A stretch of 56,497 nucleotides of DNA. Origin: UBA4615 sp046046245. GTDB taxonomy: Bacteria; Pseudomonadota; Gammaproteobacteria; Burkholderiales; Burkholderiaceae_E. The DNA lies in contig JBJOKE010000007.1 in NCBI GenBank assembly GCA_046046245.1, forward strand, positions 1-56,497, read 5' to 3'. Each line of letters opens with the position of its first letter. Positions within the stretch are counted from its first letter, which is position 1. Positions 50,991-56,497 of the stretch are shown one piece after another. The position numbers and the translations under genes were made by a program. The notes beneath the pieces are model-generated. The model was given only the letters and a program-made list of their open reading frames with translations. It searched no databases and had not been told where the DNA came from.

Positions 50991-51200
50991 ATGCCGTCCG
51001 CCGCGCTGCCCGCGATGATCTACCCGCCCGCGCCCGCCACCCGGCCGCGCGACGGCTGCCGCAGCTGCGAGCACTTCCACGGGGAATGGCTCGCGCGGGG
51101 CGCGCATGCGATCTGCCGCTTCGGCGCGCGGCCGGTCGTGCAGGCGCAGCCTTCGCGCGGTTGTGCGTTCCATGTCCGCGCACCCGGCTCCGACGACTGA
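50991..51200 (+). CDS. Small Cys-rich protein, possible zinc-binding
   Basis: 69 codons with a Cys pattern that looks selected: DGCRSCEHFHGEWLARGA, then HAICRFGARPVVQAQPSRGC and AFHVRAPGSDD, giving C-x2-C...C...C. Together with His residues this resembles a small zinc ribbon; short proteins with the GCAF/W-ARxPG ending recur in Burkholderiales from memory. The ATG at 51015 (protein MIYPPAPATRPRDGC) is an equally good start. No strong ribosome site was seen. Function unknown. Confidence 0.55.
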   Translation: MPSAALPAMIYPPAPATRPRDGCRSCEHFHGEWLARGAHAICRFGARPVVQAQPSRGCAFHVRAPGSDD

Positions 51201-51284
51201 CCGCGCCGAAGGCACCCGGGCGGCAGTTCGGAGCCGTGATGCGGGTGCTCGCACCAGACCGTGGGCCGACGCCGATCCGGCACC

Positions 51285-51329
51285 CGAAAACGAAAGCGGG
51301 TCAGCAGACCTCGATCTGCTGACCCGCTT
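51285..51329 (-). terminator. Intrinsic terminator of tRNA-Lys
   Basis: A 15-bp perfect stem (AAGCGGGTCAGCAGA, 51294-51308, with TCTGCTGACCCGCTT, 51315-51329) and a six-base loop, followed on the minus strand by TTTCGTTTTCG. It sits immediately downstream of tRNA-Lys and is the clearest terminator in the window. Confidence 0.85.
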
Positions 51330-51333
51330 GAGT

Positions 51334-51409
51334 TGGTAGGCCGTGCGGGATTCGAACCTGCGACCAACGGATTAAAAGTCCGCTGCTCTACCAGCTGAGC
51401 TAACGACCC
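51334..51409 (-). tRNA. tRNA-Lys (anticodon TTT), CCA encoded
   Basis: 76 nt. The minus strand reads GGGTCGTTAGCTCAGCTGG at the 5' end, with anticodon loop CTTTTAA, T-arm GCAGG-TTCGAAT-CCCGC and 3' end CCTACCA. The acceptor stem GGGTCGT/ACGGCCT contains two wobble pairs, G1-U72 and U4-G69. The last T-stem pair is also non-canonical or wobble. Promoter and terminator are both visible. Confidence 0.96.
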
Positions 51410-51426
51410 GATGTACTGCCTGACTT

Positions 51427-51450
51427 CTTGTTGTTCTGTCTTGTTGTTCT
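51427..51450. repeat. 11-bp direct repeat in the tRNA-Lys leader
   Basis: CTTGTTGTTCT at 51427-51437 and 51440-51450 on plus. On the transcribed strand this gives two AGAACAACAAG blocks in an A-rich leader, a low-GC patch unlike its surroundings. Confidence 0.75.
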
Positions 51451-51463
51451 TGGGAAGCCCATG

Positions 51464-51493
51464 ACTATACGACGCACGACACCCCCGCGTCAA
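51464..51493 (-). promoter_or_regulatory. Sigma-70 promoter of tRNA-Lys
   Basis: -35 TTGACG (51488-51493), 18-bp spacer, -10 TATAGT (51464-51469), minus strand. Predicted leader of about 48 bases before the mature tRNA. Best full promoter in the window. Confidence 0.75.
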
Positions 51494-51507
51494 ATCCAGG
51501 CCGTCCC

Positions 51508-52626
51508 TCAGAGGCTGCGCTCGATCCGCCACATCTGCCAGCGCAGGCCGGCCACGCCGCCCGCGACGATCGAGGCGAACGCGATCATCGAGCCCACCGA
51601 CAGCGTGGACAGTCCGCTCAGCCCCTGGCCGATCGTGCAGCCCAGCGCGGTGACGCCCCCCACGCCCATCAGCGCGCCACCCGCGAGGTGGTTCGCGGTG
51701 TCCTCGGGGCCCTGGAATCCCTCCCAGCGGAAGCTGCGCGTGGCGATCGCATCGGCCGTCGCGCCGGCCACGAGGCCGAGCACCGACGCGATGCCGAGGG
51801 TCACCGACTTGCTCGCATCGCTCCAGAACATCAGCAGCTCGAGCGAATAGGCTGCCGGGGCCACGTAGCTCAGCGACTCCATCCGGCTGCTGTTGGTGCC
51901 GAGGAAGGCCTCCTCGAGCGTACGCGGATCCTCGACGAGGTGGCCCCAGTGGCCGGAGACCCACCAGACCGCGACGATGCCCAGACCGACGATCACCGAA
52001 CCGATCGCGTTGCGCCGGTCCGCGCGGAACTCGTGCGACGCGAACGCGAACGCGAGCAGCGCCGCGCCGACCGCGCCGCCGAGCACCATCCGCCAGGTGG
52101 CGACGCGCGCGGCGTCGGCGCCGCCGAGCAGCCGCGGCAGGTCCTGCCCGCCGGCGAGCTCGATCGCGACGCGGTCCACGGTGCCGGTGCGCAGCACGCC
52201 GAACACCCCGCGCAGCGTCATGTAGGCGAACAGGCCGATCATCACGAACACGACGACCGACTTCAGGTTGCCCGCACCCGCGCGCAGCAGCGTCTTCGTG
52301 CCGCAGCCCGACGCGAGCACCATCCCGAAGCCGAACATCAGGCCGCCCGCGAGGTTCGACAGCCAGAGCAGCCGCGGCCCGACGTAGATCGATTTCGCCG
52401 GATCGATCGTGCCCGTCCAGGCGAGGGCCTGCGTGCCGAGCACCGCGACGCCGATCGCGGCGAGCCACATCCGCATCCGCGTCCAGTCGCCCATGTTCAC
52501 GACGTCGGCGATCGCGCCCATCGTGCAGAAGTTGCTGCGGCTCATGGTCACGCCGAGCACGAACGCGATCGCGAAGCCCGCGAGCGCGACACCGTGCTGC
52601 AGCGTGACGACATCGGCGTCGGTCAT
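51508..52626 (-). CDS. YeeE/YedE family transporter (thiosulfate-type)
   Basis: 372-residue polytopic protein with about nine to ten hydrophobic helices. Conserved Cys motifs of the family are present: SRSNFCTMGA near residue 30, LASGCGTKTL near 105 and ALGCTIGQGLSGLSTLS near 330; in YeeE these line the thiosulfate path. The linker SGHWGHLVEDPRTLEEAFLG is a family insertion. No TusA-like gene is adjacent on either side. Together with the TauE/SafE gene it makes a second sulfur-related transporter in the window, far apart, so no link is claimed. Confidence 0.92.
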   Translation of the reverse strand: MTDADVVTLQHGVALAGFAIAFVLGVTMSRSNFCTMGAIADVVNMGDWTRMRMWLAAIGVAVLGTQALAWTGTIDPAKSIYVGPRLLWLSNLAGGLMFGFGMVLASGCGTKTLLRAGAGNLKSVVVFVMIGLFAYMTLRGVFGVLRTGTVDRVAIELAGGQDLPRLLGGADAARVATWRMVLGGAVGAALLAFAFASHEFRADRRNAIGSVIVGLGIVAVWWVSGHWGHLVEDPRTLEEAFLGTNSSRMESLSYVAPAAYSLELLMFWSDASKSVTLGIASVLGLVAGATADAIATRSFRWEGFQGPEDTANHLAGGALMGVGGVTALGCTIGQGLSGLSTLSVGSMIAFASIVAGGVAGLRWQMWRIERSL

Positions 52627-52651
52627 CGGGTCGATCCGGTCGGGACGGTGC

Positions 52652-53530
52652 TCAGCGCTTCGGCGCGGGTGCGGGCGCGGGCGCGGCCGGCGTCAGCGCC
52701 GCGAGCCGCTCGCGCGCGGTCTGCGCGGCGCCGCTGCCCTCGTACTTCTCGGTGACCGTCCGGAAGGTCTCGGCGGCGCCCTTGCGGTCGCCGAGGTCGA
52801 CCTGCGCCTGACCTACGGTCAGCAGCGCGTCGGGCACGCGCGGGTGGTCGGGATTGGACCGCGCGAAGCCCTGCAGCGTCGCGATCGCGGCCTTGTTGTC
52901 CTTCAGCGCGTACTGGCTGCTGCCGATCCAGTAGGCGACGCTCGGTCCGTAGGGGCTCTGCGGGTAGGCCGTCTGGAACTGGCCGAATGTGGTCAGCGCG
53001 CCCTTGAAGTCGCCATTGCGGAAGGTCGCGAGCGCGGCCTCGTAGCTGCGGCGCTCGGTCTGGTCGACATTGACCTGCCTGCCGTCGATCGTCACGGCGA
53101 CCGGCTCGAAGCGCTTGATGCGCCCGTCGAGCTCGGTGGCGAGGTCGCGCTGGCTGCGCTGCGTCTTCGCCAGCTCGTTGGTCTGCACCTCGAGCGCGCC
53201 GCGCAGCGACGCGATCTCCTGGCGCATCGCCTGGATCTGGTTCTGCAGCTCGAGCTGGCCGCGCGTGGTCTGCTCGAGCCGCTCGATGCGGGCCGCGAGA
53301 TCCTCGATCCGCCGGACCTGCTCGCGCTGCATCTGATCGACGCGGCTGCGCAGGTCGAGGATCGCACGGCGCGCCTCGTCGTCGGAGAACAGCTGCGCCT
53401 GCGCGGGCAGCGTCGCGGCGACGAGCGCCGCCGCCGCAGCGGCGCGCGCAGCGCGCCGCGTGGCAAGCAGCGCGCGGACCGCGGGGTGCGGCGGGAACGG
53501 GACGGCGGGACGCATCGCGGCGGCGGTCAC
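52652..53530 (-). CDS. cpoB: Cell division coordinator CpoB (YbgF)
   Basis: Periplasmic partner of the Tol-Pal system that coordinates peptidoglycan synthesis with outer-membrane constriction. 292 residues: signal peptide with ALVAATLPAQAQ, a trimerisation coiled coil (RSRVDQMQREQVRRIEDLAA onward) and a C-terminal TPR domain (SYEAALATFRNGDFKGALTT, YPQSPYGPSVAYWIGSSQYA, ALLTVGQAQVDLGDRKGA). The GTG start overlaps the pal stop (GTGA); an ATG 15 bases later is an alternative. Last gene of the tol-pal cluster. Confidence 0.95.
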   Translation of the reverse strand: MTAAAMRPAVPFPPHPAVRALLATRRAARAAAAAALVAATLPAQAQLFSDDEARRAILDLRSRVDQMQREQVRRIEDLAARIERLEQTTRGQLELQNQIQAMRQEIASLRGALEVQTNELAKTQRSQRDLATELDGRIKRFEPVAVTIDGRQVNVDQTERRSYEAALATFRNGDFKGALTTFGQFQTAYPQSPYGPSVAYWIGSSQYALKDNKAAIATLQGFARSNPDHPRVPDALLTVGQAQVDLGDRKGAAETFRTVTEKYEGSGAAQTARERLAALTPAAPAPAPAPKR

Positions 53531-54096
53531 TGGTAGGCGATGTCGGCGCGACGGTTCTCGGCGAGCGAGGCCTCGTCGGTGCCGGTGGCCTTCGGCTTCT
53601 CCTCGCCCAGGCTCACCGCCTCGATCTGGCCGTCGGCCACACCGAGCGAGCTCAGCGCGCGGCGCACGGCCTCGGCCCGCTTCTGGCCGAGCGCGAGGTT
53701 GTATTCGCGGCTGCCGCGCTCGTCGGTGTTGCCCTGGATCACGACCTTGCGGCCCTTGTTCGCGACGAGGAAGCGCGCGTGCGCCTCGACGACGCCGCGG
53801 AACTCGTCCTTGATCGAGAAGCTGTCGAAGTCGAAGTAGATGCTGCGCCGGGCGAGCGGGCTGTTCGGGTCGTTCAGCGGGTCCTTCGACGGATCGACGG
53901 TGACCTGGGCGATCGGACGCTCGCTGCCGATCGGGGCGCCGGACCCGCCGCCGCCGGCGCCGGCCGTGCCGCCCTGGCCGGCGCCGCCACGGTTCTCCAC
54001 GGGCGCGGGCTCGTCGAGCTTCACCGCCGAGCTGCAGGCGGCGAGCGCCAGTGCGGTGGCGATCGCGACGAGGGAGGCGAGGGGACGTCGGTTCAT
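53527..54096 (-). CDS. pal: Peptidoglycan-associated lipoprotein Pal
   Basis: Outer-membrane lipoprotein that binds peptidoglycan and TolB. 189 residues: signal ending ALALAAC, a Gly/Ala-rich linker (GGAGQGGTAGAGGGGSGAP) and the OmpA-like domain with SIYFDFDSFSIKDEFRGVVE, VVIQGNTDERGSREYNLALG and the QKRAEAVRRAL helix. Asp and Arg for diaminopimelate binding are in TDERGS and NLALGQKR. It lies 61 bases after tolB and overlaps cpoB by 4 bases. Confidence 0.96.
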   Translation of the reverse strand: MNRRPLASLVAIATALALAACSSAVKLDEPAPVENRGGAGQGGTAGAGGGGSGAPIGSERPIAQVTVDPSKDPLNDPNSPLARRSIYFDFDSFSIKDEFRGVVEAHARFLVANKGRKVVIQGNTDERGSREYNLALGQKRAEAVRRALSSLGVADGQIEAVSLGEEKPKATGTDEASLAENRRADIAYQ

Positions 54097-54157
54097 TCTG
54101 CGAGGCTCCGTGTCGAGTGCGGGTCGTGCGGGGTCTGGGGGGGTGAAGGGGCCGCGC

Positions 54158-55429
54158 TCAGCGCGCGAACGGCCCCCACGAGGGTTCGCGGATGTCGCCG
54201 AGCGACGTGCTCAGCCGCTGCTTGACGCGCCCGTCGACCGACGTGGCCATCAGCGAGTCGCGGCCGCCCTGCTGGGTGGCGTACATGATCCAGCGGCCGT
54301 TCGGCGAGAAGCTCGGCGACTCCTCCTGCCCGCCGTCGGTCAGCACGGTCTCGTTGCCGCCGCCGGCGAGGTCCCGCGTGGCGACGAAGAAGCGGCCGTC
54401 GCGACGGGTGACGAAGGCGAGGTTGCGCCCGTCGGGGCTGACCCGGGGGCTCACGTTGTAGCTCGAGCCGAAGGTCACGCGCGACGCGTCGCCGCCGCCC
54501 ACGGGCATCCGGTAGATCTGCGGCGAGCCGCCGCGGTCGGAGGTGAAGTAGAGCGTGCGGCCGTCGGGCGAGAACACCGGCTCGGTGTCGATCGCGTTCG
54601 ACGTGGTCAGCCGGCGCGCGTTCGCGCCGTCGGTGGCGTTGATCAGGTAGATCTGCGACAGGCCGTTCAGCGTCAGCGCGACCGCGAGCGTGCGGCCGTC
54701 GGGCGACCAAGCGGGCGCGCTGTTGCTGCCCTTGAAGTTCGCGACCGCGACGCGCTGGCCGGTGGCGAGCGTGTGCACGTAGACGACCGGCTTCTTCTGC
54801 TCGAACGACACGTAGGCGAGGCGCCCGCCGTCGGGCGACCACGACGGCGAGATGATCGGCTCGGGCGAGACCAGCGGCGACTGGACGTTCTCGCCGTCCC
54901 AGTCGGCCACGTTCAAGCGGTAGCGGTTGCCCTGCTTGCTGACGAAGGCGATGCGGGTCGAGAACACGCCCTTCTCGCCGGTCAGCCTCTCGAAGATCGC
55001 GTCGGCGATCCGGTGGGCGGCCAGCCGCAGGTCGGCCTCGGGCGCGATCAGCGACTCGCCGGTGATCGGGCTCTGCTTGACCGCGTCGTAGAGCCGGTAG
55101 CGCACGTCGTAGCGGCCGTCGGCGAGTCGCGCGACCGAGCCGGCGACGAAGGTCTCGGCGCCGCGCGAGCGCACGCCCGCGAAGTCGACCGGCGCGGTGT
55201 CGGACACCGTCTGCGCCGGGTCGATCACCCGGAACGCGCCGCTGCGCGCGAGATCGCTGCGGACGACCGCGGCGACGTCGACCGGCGCGCGGCCGTCGGC
55301 GGCGAAGCCGGCGATCGCGATCGGCAACTGGGTCGCGCCGACGCCGGACACGTCGATGCGCATCTGGGCGAGGGCCGGGCCGGCGACCAGACCGGCGAGC
55401 AGGGGCAGCAGGCGGAGGAGTCGCTTCAT
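54158..55429 (-). CDS. tolB: Tol-Pal system protein TolB
   Basis: Periplasmic beta-propeller that links TolA and Pal. 423 residues: signal MKRLLRLLPLLAGLVAG with AQM cleavage region, an N-terminal alpha/beta domain (PIAIAGFAADGRAPVDVAAV) and a six-bladed propeller with repeats ISPSWSPDGGRLAYVSF, PAWSPDGRTLAVALT, PVFSPDGRTLYFTSD and PSFSPNGRWIMYA. A perfect -10 TATAAT ends 10 bases before the ATG with no ribosome site, so tolB has its own nearly leaderless promoter apart from transcription coming from tolA. Confidence 0.96.
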   Translation of the reverse strand: MKRLLRLLPLLAGLVAGPALAQMRIDVSGVGATQLPIAIAGFAADGRAPVDVAAVVRSDLARSGAFRVIDPAQTVSDTAPVDFAGVRSRGAETFVAGSVARLADGRYDVRYRLYDAVKQSPITGESLIAPEADLRLAAHRIADAIFERLTGEKGVFSTRIAFVSKQGNRYRLNVADWDGENVQSPLVSPEPIISPSWSPDGGRLAYVSFEQKKPVVYVHTLATGQRVAVANFKGSNSAPAWSPDGRTLAVALTLNGLSQIYLINATDGANARRLTTSNAIDTEPVFSPDGRTLYFTSDRGGSPQIYRMPVGGGDASRVTFGSSYNVSPRVSPDGRNLAFVTRRDGRFFVATRDLAGGGNETVLTDGGQEESPSFSPNGRWIMYATQQGGRDSLMATSVDGRVKQRLSTSLGDIREPSWGPFAR

Positions 55430-55439
55430 CGTGGCCCGG

Positions 55440-55445
55440 ATTATA
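55440..55445 (-). promoter_or_regulatory. Consensus -10 immediately upstream of tolB
   Basis: TATAAT on the minus strand, 10 bases before the ATG; transcription would start about 3 bases before the start codon. The -35 region (GCGGTC at 17-bp spacing) is weak. Confidence 0.55.
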
Positions 55446-55548
55446 TGTCGCGCGCGCGCCGCGACCGCTTGACAAGGCGACGGCGGAACCGCCCGGGGCG
55501 GTGGGCCGCCGGCCGGAGCGGCCCGGCCCGGCGCCTCGCCGCGCGGGC

Positions 55549-56497
55549 TCAACGCTCGTCGCGCGGACCCCGGCTGATCTCGAGCTCGGCGGGGCAGTTG
55601 CCCTCGGCCGGCCGCGGGAACGGGTCGGTGCGCTGGATGCCGCGTTCGGCCGCCTGGTCCCACGCCGCCACGCCGCTCGGCTTGCGCAGCCGCACCGCGG
55701 CGACGCTGCAGTCGCCGCGCAACTGCACGAGGAACACCGCCTTCGGATTGCCGTCGAGGTCGGCCGGGATCTGGAACGTGGTGTTGGAGCGGATCGCGGC
55801 GCCGACCCGCGCACCGTAGCCCGCGTCGACCCGCCCGGCGGCCGCGCCGCGCACCGCCTGCTCGCTCGGCACGCCCTGCGTGCCGGCCTGATTCTGCAGC
55901 CGGCGGATGTCCTCGGCGCGGCGCTGCTCGGCAAGCTCGGCGTCCTTGCGGGCCTGCTCGGCGCGCCGCTTGTCGTCGGCGGCCTTCTGCTCGGCGGCCT
56001 TCTGCTCGGCGAGCCTGCGCTCGGCGGCCTTCCGCTCCTCGGCCTTCTTCTCCGCCTCCTTGCGCTGCTCTTCCTTGCGCTCGGCCTCCGCGCGCGCAGT
56101 GCGCGCGCTCTGCGCGGCCTTCTGCTCGGCGAGCCGGCGCTCGGCCTCCTTGCGTTCGGCCTCCTTCTTCGCCTGCTCGGCCTTGATGTCCGGATCGGCC
56201 TTCGGCAGCGGAGGCGGCGGCTCGGGCTTCGCCACCGGCGGCGGCGGCGAGGGCTCGGGCTTCGGCTCGACCCGCGGCGCGGGCGAGGGCTCGGGCTTCG
56301 GCGCCTTCGGCGGCGGCGGCACCCAGAGCTCGGCCTGCACCGGCTCGGGCTCGCGGTGGGTCCACTGCAGGCCGAAGACCAGCAGGCCGATCAGCAGCGC
56401 GTGCATCGCGAACGCGAGCACGATCGCCCGCGTGCGGCCGCCGGCGCGCGGGGGCCGCGTCGGCGGGCCGGCGGGCGACGATGCGGCGGGCGCCGAT
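55549..56497 (-). CDS. tolA: TolA, 5' end cut by window
   Basis: Inner-membrane energy-transducing arm of Tol-Pal. The frame is open to the right window edge; the true start is probably only some residues beyond. It shows the N-terminal anchor (IVLAFAMHALLIGLLVFGLQ), a Pro-rich stretch (EPSPPPPVAKPEPPPP), a long Lys/Glu/Ala-rich helix (repeats of AERRLAEQKAA) and the C-terminal TonB-like domain (VFLVQLRGDCSVAAVRLRKP, GIQRTDPFPRP). tolB follows after 119 bases. tolQ and tolR would lie beyond the window. Confidence 0.95.
   Translation of the reverse strand, partial: SAPAASSPAGPPTRPPRAGGRTRAIVLAFAMHALLIGLLVFGLQWTHREPEPVQAELWVPPPPKAPKPEPSPAPRVEPKPEPSPPPPVAKPEPPPPLPKADPDIKAEQAKKEAERKEAERRLAEQKAAQSARTARAEAERKEEQRKEAEKKAEERKAAERRLAEQKAAEQKAADDKRRAEQARKDAELAEQRRAEDIRRLQNQAGTQGVPSEQAVRGAAAGRVDAGYGARVGAAIRSNTTFQIPADLDGNPKAVFLVQLRGDCSVAAVRLRKPSGVAAWDQAAERGIQRTDPFPRPAEGNCPAELEISRGPRDER

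Noticed and set aside
55469..55475. TTGTCA as -35 of the tolB promoter
   Set aside because: The spacer to TATAAT would be 24 bp, too long for sigma-70; not used.
55900..56330. Short repeats looking like a CRISPR array
   Set aside because: They are in-frame codon repeats of the TolA helical and Pro-rich domains, without spacers.

Overview
The window is very GC-rich (by eye well above 65%, with G/C at nearly every third codon position) and reads as chromosomal DNA of a betaproteobacterium, most likely Burkholderiales. That placement is inferred from gene content: a tolA-tolB-pal-cpoB cluster, an Mla-type lipid ABC system with a STAS-fused permease, DUF6152 and DUF3014 proteins, NitT/TauT-type and peptide-type solute-binding proteins, and acyl-CoA ligase/dehydrogenase pairs. 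No phage genes, transposases, CRISPR array or replication origin were seen. Gene density is high, with many 4-base ATGA/GTGA overlaps.

Layout. 1-1280 is a truncated RND efflux adaptor (minus strand). 1500-5539 is a fatty-acid style operon (acyl-CoA ligase plus two acyl-CoA dehydrogenases), followed by a 3 x 26-bp tandem repeat and a type-B carboxylesterase. 7357-10683 is a four-gene ABC importer of the NitT/TauT family behind a perfect 22-bp palindrome. On the minus strand follow a peptide-type binding protein with a TauE/SafE permease, a broken outer-membrane barrel gene, a sulfatase and a small unknown ORF. 15750-19261 is a minus-strand run: SUI1/YciH, SDR, trmB, thiG, a LEA-type lipoprotein and thiS. 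A beta-propeller-like lipoprotein, folE, tRNA-Gly(CCC) and a TruC-like pseudouridine synthase follow on plus.

22376-25432 holds ompW, a class II deacetylase and a phosphate acyltransferase. The ompW promoter and the deacetylase/acyltransferase intergenic region carry FNR/ANR-like boxes, and another box lies ahead of the sulfatase unit, so part of this region is probably controlled by oxygen. 25720-29607 has a metallo-beta-lactamase-fold hydrolase and a FIST sensor with a hybrid histidine kinase (NosP/NahK-like architecture). 29738-35561 encodes an Mre11/SbcD-like nuclease, a 1180-residue Rad50/SbcC-like ATPase and a WYL regulator. The dyad TGGCTC-N7-GAGCCA occurs once before the first gene and once just after the regulator gene, which suggests an autoregulated DNA-processing or defence-like module. 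This is the strongest candidate for an undescribed system here.

35992-39626 is the Mla-like lipid transport operon. It is followed by a DUF6152 protein, a thioredoxin-fold protein, glutathione peroxidase, an M81 (MlrC) peptidase with an iron-dependent alcohol dehydrogenase, a glycosyltransferase, a patatin-OMP (PlpD-type) protein, a second AMP-forming acyl-CoA synthetase, a DUF3014 protein and a small Cys-rich protein. The right end carries tRNA-Lys(TTT) with a clear promoter and terminator, a YeeE/YedE thiosulfate-type transporter, and cpoB, pal, tolB and the start of tolA.

Several promoters place the -10 hexamer 6-10 bases from the start codon (thiG, thiS, mlaE-like, tolB), which points to leaderless translation.
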